From positions 1 through 13,678 of the forward strand of contig JAXCGZ010016613.1 in assembly GCA_037179515.1 (NCBI GenBank): a stretch of DNA of 13,678 nucleotides, written 5' to 3'. The notes beneath the pieces are model-generated. The model was not told the DNA's origin and did no database searches. It saw nothing but the letters and a program-made list of their open reading frames with translations. Every line of letters starts with the position of its first letter. The first letter of the stretch is position 1. Below are positions 1 to 11,465 of this stretch, piece by piece. The translations under genes were made by a program, and so were the position numbers. The stretch is from Halocaridina rubra. Its lineage: Eukaryota > Arthropoda > Malacostraca > Decapoda > Atyidae.

Positions 1-193
1 GGACAGGAACATATGGAGAACACTGGCCAGAAACATCGACCCCACATTAAAGTGCAAAAAGATGTGGACGAAGAAGATAAACGCATAACCAAACTATATA
101 AAATCATAACCTGAAATTAAAAAGTAATTTGAGCACGAAAGGTATAAGTTTCCGTATTTCATATTTCATTATGAATGAAATATAACATACAGG
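1..193. other. Left flank of copy A, no firm gene
   Basis: No gene is supported here. A frame open from the window edge (2-85, stop TAA at 86-88, plus strand) gives 28 residues rich in Lys, Arg and Trp. It could be the C-terminus of another transposon ORF, but it is too short to judge. The rest is AT-rich and ends in a short palindrome just before the tail of copy A. Confidence 0.4.
161..183. repeat. Short perfect inverted repeat (10-bp arms)
   Basis: The arms atatttcatt (161-170) and aatgaaatat (174-183) are perfect reverse complements around a 3-base spacer. It lies 11 bp from the candidate target-site duplication of copy A. In AT-rich DNA such a palindrome can arise by chance, and no function is claimed. 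Confidence 0.5.
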
Positions 194-200
194 TGACATA
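194..200. repeat. Candidate target-site duplication, left copy (copy A)
   Basis: TGACATA here matches TGACATA at 4551-4557 on the other side of copy A. Five of the seven bases (acata) could equally belong to the octamer tail, so the match is suggestive, not decisive. Confidence 0.4.
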
Positions 201-238
201 AGAACATAAGAACATAAGAACATTAGAACATAAGAATA
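196..238 (-). repeat. Octamer 3' tail of copy A
   Basis: About five units of an 8-base repeat (acataaga on the plus strand, TTCTTATG-type in element sense), one with a variant (cattagaa). CR1-clade elements characteristically end in a short octamer repeat rather than poly(A), so the tail marks the true 3' end and the point where target-primed synthesis would have begun. Confidence 0.85.
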
Positions 239-245
239 GAGGACA

Positions 246-277
246 CTGCAACATGCCTACTGGCACACACGAGGCAG
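246..277 (-). promoter_or_regulatory. Conserved 3'-terminal stem-loop of copy A
   Basis: In element sense TGCC-AGTA-GGCA makes a perfect 4-bp stem with a 4-base loop (254-265), enclosed by an outer CTGC/GCAG stem (246-249 with 274-277) across an internal loop. The same sequence stands at the matching place in copies B, C and D. In LINEs of this type a 3' hairpin beside the tail is commonly the recognition signal for the element's own reverse transcriptase; that role here is inferred. Confidence 0.5.
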
Positions 278-382
278 CTCCATTTTTGAATGGTATTTTC
301 AGCATGACTAACCTATTCTATTCTACTCTACTTATTTATTCTATTTTTCTTTTTATGATTTTTCTAATAAGCACTAACCTAT

Positions 383-3300
383 TCATACCCACCCTACCTC
401 TGTCATATGTCTATCTAATCTACATTTGAAGGTGTCTAAGGTATTGGCATTTACTATCCTACTAGGAAGCTTGTTCCATGCATCAGCTACTCTATTACCA
501 AACCAATTATCACCAATTTCCCTTCTGAACCTAAATTTATCAAGCTTAAATCCATTATTACGAGTTCTGGTTTGATAATGAATTTTTAAAGCTTTATTAA
601 TATCTCCCTTGTTAATCCCTTTAAACCATTTATAGACTTCAATCATATCCCCCCTAACTCTTCGCCTCTCTAGAGAATGTAGATTAAGTTTTTTTAATCT
701 GTCCTCATATGGTAGATTTTTGATATTGTGTATCATCTTGGTCATTTTTCGCTGCACTCTCTCCAAGAATTCAATTTCCATCCTATAATAGGGTGACCAG
801 AATTGCACAGCATAATCTAAATGGGGCCTAACTAATGCAAGATAGAGCTGCAAAATAACTTTTTCCGTCCTATTGCTAACACTTCTTGAGATAAATCCTA
901 AAATTCTGTTTGCTTTATTTCTGACTGCTGTGCATTGCTCTCTTGGCTTAAGATTACTACTCACAAGAACTCCCAAATCCCTTTCACACTGAGAACTCAT
1001 GATTTCATGGTTATTTAGCTTATAACTAGTATTGTCTTTTATAGTACCCATTTTAGCTACTTTACATTTTTCAGCATTAAATTCCATTTGCCATTTGTCC
1101 GACCATTCAGATAATCTATTTAGATCTTCCTGTAAAGCATGAATGTCTTCGTTTCCATTTATAATTCTACCTATTTTAGTGTCGTCTGCGAATTTACTTA
1201 GGTTACTACTGATATCCGAATCCAGATCATTTAGATATACGATGAATAATAGGGGACCCAGTACCGAGCCTTGTGGTACCCCGCTAGTAACCGAGCCCCA
1301 CTCTGATTTCTCTCCATTTATGCAAACCCTCTGTTTTCTGTCTTTTAACCATTGTTTGATCCATCTGAGAACAGCTCCTCCTATGCCATGAGCTTCCAGC
1401 TTTTTAACTAATCTTTTGTGAGGAACTCTATCAAAAGCTTTGCTGAAATCTAGATATATTGTATCATATTCTTTGCCACAATCTACTGCCTCGTAAACTT
1501 CTGAATAAAAAGACAGTAAGTTTGTAAGGCACGAAAAACCCTTAAGAAACCCGTGTTGTGAAAGTTTTATCAGTCTGTGTAATTCTAGATGTGCCCTTAT
1601 TTTAGTTGCAATTATGGATTCTAGAATCTTACCCACTGTTGACGTTAAACTTACCGGCCTATAATTATTCTTTTTAACTCGTTCTCCTTTTTTAAATATT
1701 GGTACCACATCTGCCAATTTCCACTCCATGGGTACCGATCCTAATTTTATTGAATTATTAAATAATGCAGTTAGTGAACAACTAAGCTCTTCCTTGCATT
1801 CCTTTAATATTCTAGCATATATTCCATCAGGTCCCGGAGATTTATGAGCCTTTAATTTATCTATTTCTTTTATTACCTCCTCTCTCGTAATATTTATTGA
1901 ACTAAGTATATTATCGGAACTGTCTCTGTAAATGGATTCTACTTCCGGAATATTTTAAAAATTTTCATTGGTAAATACAGATAAGAAATAATCATTTAAA
2001 CATGTACACATCACTTTATCGTCATCTGTGATATGGCCATTGGCTACTTCAATTGGTCCGACTTTTTCCTTAAATTTTGTTTGATAATGTTGATAAAACC
2101 CTTTAGGACTTTCTTTAGCTTCTCCTGCTATTCTAACTTCGTATTTTCTTTTCGACTCTCTAACTATCTTTTTAACTTCCCTGTTTAACTGTATATATTG
2201 CTGCCTCAACTGCTCTTCACCTCTTTTTAGTTTCCTGTATATTCCTCTTTTAATACCTATAAGATTCTTTATTCTATTGTTCACCCATTTAGGGTCATTT
2301 TTTCTTGATCTGCAATGTTTCATGGGAATATAGTCTCTCTGACTATTCTTCAGAGTCATGACAAAACTGTTATGTTTCTCATCCAAATTTATATTAACTG
2401 ACGGACTGCTGTTCTTTCCTGTGAGAGAATTTAATGTATTGATCTTATCTTGTGATAATCCTTGGCATGTGGTAGTCAAATTTCGGGGTAATCTGCTACC
2501 TGCAACCTGACCTGCTGGATTAACTACCCACATCTGTACCCCAAAAATCCCTTCCCATACCTCATTAGATAATTTAGTTTTTAAGCCCTCAAAATCTCCT
2601 GCTCTAAAGTTTGGAACAATATTCTTATTTTCCTTTATAGTTTCCTTGAAAATTATGTCAAATCTAATGGAATCATGGTCACTGTTGCCCAATTGTTCAC
2701 CAACTTCTAAATTTGTAACCATATTCTCTCTATTACTAAGAACTAAATCTAGTATATTCACCACCCCCGTGTTGCTTCAAGTACATGCTGAGAAAGGAAA
2801 TTGTCTTCTACTATTTCCAAAAACTCCTTAGAGCTACTATCACCTGTTATGGTTTCCCAGTTAATATTTCTAAAATTAAAATCGCCTATAATGCAAACTC
2901 TATTTGACCTGGTCACTTTAGAAATTTCATCGTATATAACTTGCGACTTTATATTATCTAGATCAGGTGGTCTGTAGACTACTCCTACAACTAGACTTTC
3001 TATATTATTTTTAATTTCAACCCATAAGGTTTCTGAATTTAGATTTGTCTTAATTCCTGACTTAATGCAGCTTCTGAGGCTATCTTTAATATAAATAATT
3101 ACCCCTCCCCCTCTTTTATCTGCACTGCGATCAGCATTATAAAGTTTATATCCTGTAATTATGTACTCAGCTTTAAGGTGTTTGCTTTCTAAATTAATCC
3201 AACTTTCACTAATGCATATTATATCCGGTCTCTCACTACATACTATGGCTCTCAGTTCTTCTATCTTGTTACCTAAACTACGGCTATTTGTATAATATAC

Positions 3301-3456
3301 TTTTAAACTTTCTCTAGGTTTACCATTCTTGTGGCTATTATTTTTGTTAATATTTGTTCTATGTAACAAATGGTTATTATCCTTAAACTCCCAGTTATTT
3401 GACCCACTATTTACTGAACCCTTACTGACTAATTTCTCTGCACAAGTATTATTCAT
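383..3456 (-). pseudogene. ORF2 of copy A (endonuclease-reverse transcriptase), broken
   Basis: This is the replication enzyme of the LINE: it would nick chromosomal DNA and copy the element RNA from the nick. The N-terminal part has APE-type endonuclease motifs (N in TNSRS, E in ISESW, YRPPDLD, GDFN, SDHDS). The C-terminal part has reverse transcriptase motifs (NNYRPVSLTS, YLDFSKAFD, GVPQGSVLGP, FADD). I place the start at the ATG at 3456, the first in-frame ATG, 14 nt after the ORF1 stop. Two lesions break it. A 2-base insertion in the C-run at about 2761-2768 shifts the frame just after EATRG, where copies B and C read on to GVNTLD. A TAA at 1955-1957 interrupts the linker before the reverse transcriptase, at the equivalent of codon 500 of copy B. 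The span is 3074 bases against 3072 in copy B, so there is no other net length change. Confidence 0.9.
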
Positions 3457-3470
3457 TTCATTATTTATAT

Positions 3471-4460
3471 CTAACAAAACCCCCCTACCTCTCTGTCTAT
3501 CATACCAGCCAATACCGAGACACCTGAATTAGAAAGATGCACTCCATCCCTTGCATACATATGCTTACGACTAGTGAAGTGATCCCACCCATCTATAAAA
3601 CCTATATTATTCTCCCGACAGAAGACTTTCATCCTAGCATTTACTCCTATAGCTCGAGACCACCACTCTGAACTTTGGCTAAGCCTAGGGAGAATACCAC
3701 ACATCACAGGAACTGCACCCCTTTTCCTAATCTTATCCAGGGCTTGTCTATACAACCTAATCAGCTCTTCACGTCTACCATCCTGCACGTCATTTCCACC
3801 AGCTATCAAACAAACAACATCTTTTTTCTCAATCCAGCTATTTACTGACTCACCCACCTTCTTCATACCTGCTCCAGGGAAAAAATATTTTCCTCTAACT
3901 CTATGCCTGAGTTTCCTGTCTACATATCTGCATAGTGAAACCCCTACAATTACCAGAGAACGAGACTTATCCGAAGGATGGGTTACTCCGACCTTGGGAG
4001 ACTTACCTAGGCTCTTGACCTGAGAGCTTTTCCCACTTCCATTTCTATGATCGCTAGTACACCTATCTGACTCCATGGGTCCTGAAGAATTACTGCCGCC
4101 ACTGTCACATTCATCTCGAAGTGAACTAAATGAATTAGCAACTTGTAGTCGAAAAGTATCATTTTTCTTAAGAACCAACTTCGTTGAACCCTTATTCACA
4201 ACTTTCCAGTCGTCTTCACTATTCAATTGTCCCTTCCTGGTTAACACCTCTACCTTACCTCTCAGATCCCTGTTCTCCTCTGCTAAGGATCTGACCTACT
4301 GCCTGACTGCGGCCAACTCATTTCTTAAATTAAAAATGAGTTTGCTTGCGTCAGACGAGGACAAATCCCCAGCACAGCCACAAACAGCACCAACAACGAC
4401 ACCACCACCAATACCACTACCACTAACACCATCAGCACAAAGAACACCACCACTCTCCAT
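3471..4460 (-). pseudogene. ORF1 of copy A (SGNH-hydrolase domain protein), one nonsense codon
   Basis: This is the first protein of the LINE. CR1-group ORF1 proteins combine an oligomerising or nucleic-acid-binding N-terminus with an esterase-like SGNH domain; their exact role is not settled. The ATG at 4460 has a good context (ACAATGG). The reading is 329 codons. It has a Gly/Val-rich stretch (about 11-31), a likely short coiled coil around the stop (SKLIFNLRNELAAVRQ, then VRSLAEENRDL), a Ser-rich region, then the SGNH part: VIVGVSLCRYVD (nucleophile Ser), FFPGAG (Gly block), AGGNDV (GxND block) and DGVHLS (Asp/His block). Codon 55 is TAG (4296-4298), probably from CAG. The first block reads GVS where the family usually has GDS; the serine is kept. 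The ORF ends in TTGTTAG, overlapping the first codons of the ORF2 frame. Copies B and C stop just short of this gene. Confidence 0.85.
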
Positions 4461-4511
4461 TGTACTAAGTATGGTCAAGACTAGAGCAACTGGAAGCACG
4501 TCCTCACTGGA

Positions 4512-4553
4512 TGAACCCAGGAACTAAACTGATGAACCCAGGAACTAATCTGA
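4512..4553 (-). repeat. Two 21-bp tandem repeats in the leader of copy A
   Basis: In element sense the units begin TCAGATTAGTTCC and TCAGTTTAGTTCC and both end TGGGTTCA, differing at one base. They occupy 4533-4553 and 4512-4532. TCAGTT fits the arthropod initiator consensus (TCAGTY), so these may be promoter modules at the element's 5' end. That is inference; the repeat itself is plain in the sequence. Confidence 0.7.
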
Positions 4554-4557
4554 CATA
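4551..4557. repeat. Candidate target-site duplication, right copy (copy A)
   Basis: TGACATA, matching 194-200. It overlaps the first bases of the leader repeat by three, so the strict duplication may be only CATA. Confidence 0.4.
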
Positions 4558-4827
4558 GTAATACAATAAGAAAAAATAAATAGTGAAGCCTTTATTAAAC
4601 TCTGTTTGACGTCAAAGGCAGCCATGTGCTAAACGAGGCTGCAATACCAGCGTAAAACGTTCCTATATATTTTTTTAAGTACCCCACGAAGGGATATACA
4701 TTATTTCATCTACCTCTTTGTAGATATGGGGAAGAACCCTAGGATAGAAACCCCCACCCCCACCCCCGTCCGCTTGTTTATTTCGTTTCCTATTCATTAA
4801 CACTTACCATATCCTTCTCTAAAAAAG
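4558..4827. other. Non-coding flank between copy A and the SINE-like region
   Basis: No ORF or known element is recognised. It holds a small perfect hairpin (atctac at 4708-4713 with gtagat at 4720-4725), a C-rich microsatellite (4751-4767) and a run of A then G at its right end. Confidence 0.5.
4751..4767. repeat. C-rich microsatellite (CCCCCA)n
   Basis: Nearly three units of cccccac-type repeat on the plus strand. It is a simple sequence with strong C bias in otherwise AT-rich surroundings. Confidence 0.8.
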
Positions 4828-4969
4828 GGGGGGAGCACAGTAGCGAAGTGGTTAGAATGCTTAACTCGGGAGATGACAGACCCGTAATGGAGCCCACTGA
4901 GGTGCGTTAGGATAAGCATCCAGCTCAAGTCTGTCACTGTCTACCCTTATAATGGATTGCCGTATAGAA
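4828..4969 (+). mobile_element. tRNA-related SINE-like head (candidate)
   Basis: The stretch beginning GGGGGAGCACAGTAGCG resembles the widespread tRNA-derived SINE head GCACGGTGGCGCAGTGGTTAG. TAGCGAAGTGG (4850 region) fits a pol III A box (TRGYNNARNGG). At the expected distance downstream, GACCCGTAATGGAGCCC is a poor match to the B box, so this copy would be a diverged, inactive head. It runs without a break into the left arm of the inverted repeat, so the arm may be SINE body. The call rests on pattern memory, with no alignment. Confidence 0.45.
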
Positions 4970-5281
4970 GTACTGTATAACTGTAATACAGCCCACGTGG
5001 TATCAGGGTGTTCAAATGGCGTAACTGATATTTCCCAGTGTTGGTTTCCTGGGCTGGATGTGTGTTTACAGAGAAATGACAAATAGATATATGGTTTAAC
5101 CCATAGGCCTCTATCGGCAACTGGCTCCGATGTGTTAGAGGCCTATGGGTTGAACCATATATATCTTTGTCATTTCTCTGTAAACACACATCCTGCCCAG
5201 GAAACAACCACTGGGATATATCAGTTAAGACACTTGACCCCCCTGACACCACGTGGGCTATGTTACAGTTATACAATACAT
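4970..5281. repeat. Imperfect inverted repeat, ~145-bp arms and 22-bp loop
   Basis: The left arm (about 4970-5113) and right arm (about 5136-5281) are reverse complements at most positions. The match is near perfect around gtgtgtttacagagaaatgac and aacccataggcctcta, and weaker in the middle (gggtgttcaaatggcg against ggggggtcaagtgtct). The loop is 5114-5135. Transcribed, this would fold into a long hairpin. It could be a foldback (MITE-like) element, or a SINE body with a second copy in inverted orientation. Open frames on both strands encode the same peptide only because of the symmetry and are not genes. Confidence 0.85.
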
Positions 5282-5371
5282 CTGATTTCTGAAAAAGACG
5301 AAGAAAAGAAAATATGTTCCTTACAATAAGCATTCTAATTAAAGAAAAACAAAGTTAAGTATTTACAATTA

Positions 5372-5965
5372 CAATATATAGCCACTAATCAGTGAAAAAA
5401 ATGATTTAAGAAAAAACAAATTAAAACGGTTATAATACCCAATCAATATGAAATACAGTTGGTTTATAAACAAAAATTATAATCATAGTACTAAATCTAT
5501 TCACAAAGACAATATATAGCTACTAATCTGTGACAAAATAATTAAAGAGAAACTAATTAAAATGACTATAATACCCAATTAATATAGATTAAAGTTGGTT
5601 TATCAACAAAAATGAGTATCATGGTATTAAATCAAGATATTCAAAATTACAATATATAGCTACTAATCACTGACAAAATGATTTAATGGAAAACTAATTA
5701 TAATGGTTTTAATACCCAATTAATAAAAAGTACAGTTGGATATGATCTCTACAAAGATTCAGCAATAAAAATGATTATCATAGTACTAAATAACAATTTG
5801 CACAATTATAATATATAGCTACTAGTCAGTGACAAAATAATTTAAGGAGAAACTAGTTAAAAATGGTCATAATACCCAATTGATATAAAATACAGTTGGA
5901 TATGATCTCAGCAAACATTCAGCAAAAAGAAAGATTATCATAGTGCACAAAAATCTAAATACAAA
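5372..5965. repeat. AT-rich minisatellite, four units of ~138-160 bp
   Basis: Units start at the motif aatatatagc(t/c)actaatc, near 5372, 5510, 5650 and 5809, giving periods of about 138, 140 and 159. Shared internal motifs are ataatacccaat, acagttgg and atcatagtacta. Units 3 and 4 carry extra sequence after acagttgg (atatgatctc.acaaa.attcagca) that is missing from units 1 and 2, so there are two unit types in the order short, short, long, long. Copies are clearly diverged, so the array is old. No coding potential is seen. Confidence 0.85.
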
Positions 5966-6116
5966 CTCTGCTGATAAATGACAACTACTCATTAATGACA
6001 CTTACTATATAAAACTTAGGGTACATAGTTCCTCTTATACAGTATCTATATATTACTTCTAAGGGAGACACTGAAGTTTCCTTAACTTAAATATTTAAAG
6101 CTAAAGACACTACAAC

Positions 6117-9895
<3,779 letters not shown>

Positions 9896-10056
9896 ATAAG
9901 AACATAAGAATAGGGGACACTGCAACATGCCTACTGGCACACACGAGGCAGCTCCATTTCTGAATGGTATTTTCAGCATGTCTAACCTATTCTATTCTAC
10001 TCTACTTATTTATTCTATTTTTCTTTTTATGATTTGTCTAATAAGCACTAACCTAT
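9896..10056 (-). other. 3' UTR and octamer tail of copy C
   Basis: It has a short octamer tail (9896-9912, about two units), the stem-loop (CTGC 9920-9923, GCAG 9948-9951) and the same 3' UTR as the other copies. The tail joins directly to the 5' end of copy B. In element sense it reads open, with an ATG at 9979 in frame with ORF2 of copy B. Confidence 0.75.
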
Positions 10057-11214
10057 TCATACCCACCCCACCTCCGTCACATGTCTATCTAATCCACATT
10101 TGAAGGTGTCTAAGGCATTTACTATCCTACTAGGAAGCCTGTTCCATGCATCAGCTACTCTATTACCAAACCAATTTTTACCAATTTCCCTTCTGAACCT
10201 AAATTTATCAAGCTTGAATCCATTATTACGAGTTCTGGTTTGATCATGAATTTTTAAAACTTTATTAATATCTCCCTTGTTACTCCCTTTAAACCATTTA
10301 TACACTTCAATCATATCCCCCCTAACTCTTCGCCTCTCTAGAGAATGTAGATTAAGTTTTTTTAATCTGTCCTCATGTGGTAGATTTCTGATATTGTATA
10401 TCATCTTGGTCATTCTTCTGTTAAATCTAATGGAATCATGGTCACTGTTGCCCAATTTTTCACCAACTTCTAAATTTGTAACCATATTCTCTCTATTACT
10501 AAGAACAAAATCTAGTGTATTCACCCCCCGTGTTGCTTCAAGTACATGCTGAGAAAGGAAATTGTCTTCTACTACTTCCAAAAACCCCTTAGAGCTACTA
10601 TCACCTGTTATGGTTTCCCAGTTAATATGTCTAAAATTAAAATCGCCTACAATGCAAACTCTATTTGACCTGGTCACTTTAGAAATTTCATCATATATAA
10701 CTTGCGACTCTATATTGTCTAGATCAGGTGGTCTGTAGACTACTCCTACAACTAGACTTTCTATATTATTTTTAATTTCAACCCATAAGGTTTCTGAATT
10801 TAGATTTGTCTTAATTCCAGACTTAATGCAGCTTCTGAGGCTATCTTTAATATACATAATTACCCCTCCCCCTCTTTTATCTGCACTACGATCAGCATTA
10901 TAAAGTTTATATCCTGTAATTATGTACTCAGATTTAAGGTGTTTGCTTTCTAAATTAATCCAACTTTCACTAATGCATATTATATCCGGTCTCTCACTAC
11001 ATACTATGGCTCTCAGTTCTATCTTGTTACCTAAACTACGGCTATTTGTATAATATACTTTTAAACTTTCTCTAGCTTCACCCTTCTTGTGGCTATTCTT
11101 TTTGTTAATATTTGTTCTATGTAACAAATGGTTCTTATCCTTAGACTCCCAGTTATTTGACCCACTATTTACTGAACCCTTACTGACTAATTTCTCTGCA
11201 CAAGTATTAATCAT
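10057..11214 (-). CDS. Copy C ORF: endonuclease joined to ORF2 C-terminus, no reverse transcriptase
   Basis: This single open frame of 385 aa starts at the ATG at 11214, equivalent to the ORF2 start in copy B. Residues 1 to about 265 hold the whole APE-type endonuclease: N in TNSRS, E in ISES, YRPPDLD, GDFN and SDHDS are all present. It then jumps in frame to the last ~120 residues of ORF2 (RRMTKMIYN to VTEVGWV). All of the reverse transcriptase is gone. Besides the 1905-bp deletion there are two more indels, a 3-bp loss (one Glu, in KIELRA) and a 6-bp loss (NT, in VNALDTF), and all three keep the frame. It could be a decaying remnant that happens to be open, or a translated RT-less nickase. 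A non-autonomous role is inference only. Confidence 0.75.
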   Translation of the reverse strand: MINTCAEKLVSKGSVNSGSNNWESKDKNHLLHRTNINKKNSHKKGEARESLKVYYTNSRSLGNKIELRAIVCSERPDIICISESWINLESKHLKSEYIITGYKLYNADRSADKRGGGVIMYIKDSLRSCIKSGIKTNLNSETLWVEIKNNIESLVVGVVYRPPDLDNIESQVIYDEISKVTRSNRVCIVGDFNFRHINWETITGDSSSKGFLEVVEDNFLSQHVLEATRGVNTLDFVLSNRENMVTNLEVGEKLGNSDHDSIRFNRRMTKMIYNIRNLPHEDRLKKLNLHSLERRRVRGDMIEVYKWFKGSNKGDINKVLKIHDQTRTRNNGFKLDKFRFRREIGKNWFGNRVADAWNRLPSRIVNALDTFKCGLDRHVTEVGWV

Positions 11215-11293
11215 TTCATTATTTGTGTCTAACAAAACCCCCCTACCTCTCTGTCTATCATACCAGCCAATACCGAGACACCTGAATTAGAAA

Positions 11294-11465
11294 CATAAGA
11301 ACATAAGAATATAAGAATAGAGGACACTGCAACATGCCTACTGGCACACACGAGGCAGCTCCATTTTTGAATTGTATTTTCAGCATGTCTAACCTATTCT
11401 ATTCTACTCTACTTATTTATTCTATGTTTTTCTTTTTATGGTTTTTCTAACAAGCACTAACCTAT
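11294..11465 (-). other. 3' UTR and octamer tail of copy D
   Basis: The tail has three or more octamers, one of the form ataagaat. The stem-loop is at 11327-11358 (CTGC and GCAG). The base at the border with copy C is shared, so the exact junction is ambiguous by one or two bases. Confidence 0.75.

Larger units (their letters stand above)
201..4553 (-). mobile_element. Copy A: near-complete CR1/L2-like LINE, inactivated
   Basis: This is a non-LTR retrotransposon read on the minus strand. From its 5' end it has a short leader with two 21-bp repeats (4512-4553), ORF1 (3471-4460) with an SGNH-hydrolase-like domain, ORF2 (383-3456) with endonuclease and reverse transcriptase, a 3' UTR of about 180 bp with an AATAAA motif (335-340) and a stem-loop, and an octamer tail. 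SGNH-bearing ORF1 plus an octamer 3' end are hallmarks of the CR1 group. It is the only copy in the window extending through ORF1. Two nonsense codons and one 2-base insertion make it incapable of autonomous movement. It carries variants absent from B, C and D (for example in the ORF2 N-terminus), so it represents a different lineage of the family. The leader is short, so slight 5' truncation cannot be excluded. Confidence 0.9.
9896..11293 (-). mobile_element. Copy C: internally deleted LINE, same orientation
   Basis: This copy has the same 5' boundary region as B (it matches copy A up to A position 3535, ten bases further than B) and the same 3' UTR and tail, but lacks the middle of ORF2. 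Compared with B, 1905 bp are missing: 10418 corresponds to B 7122 and 10419 to B 9028. Little or no microhomology is seen at the join. It lies between the tail of D and the 5' end of B with no spacer at either side. Confidence 0.9.

Noticed and set aside
1143..1391. Plus-strand 82-aa frame, found again at 7515-7763 and 12226-12474 with nearly the same protein
   Set aside because: It lies antisense to the reverse transcriptase core. Its conservation follows from the conservation of ORF2 in three copies and not from its own function.
3329..3532. Plus-strand ~67-aa frame, repeated at 9699-9899 and 11087-11290
   Set aside because: Antisense to the N-terminus of ORF2 in copies A, B and C; an open shadow of repeated sequence.
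4075..4527. Plus-strand 150-aa frame rich in Thr and Pro
   Set aside because: Antisense to the Gly/Val-rich N-terminus of ORF1. The composition is explained by the complementary low-complexity sequence.
4828..4910. Functional tRNA gene
   Set aside because: Only the A-box part is tRNA-like. The B box is poor and a cloverleaf with acceptor stem could not be drawn, so it is better read as a SINE head.
4861..5333. Small frames on both strands that encode similar peptides (SVNTHPAQET)
   Set aside because: The similarity comes from the inverted repeat, which makes both strands read alike. No start context, domain or other coding sign.
5372..5965. CRISPR-like array
   Set aside because: Four long, diverged units without constant short repeats or distinct spacers, in animal DNA; it is a minisatellite.
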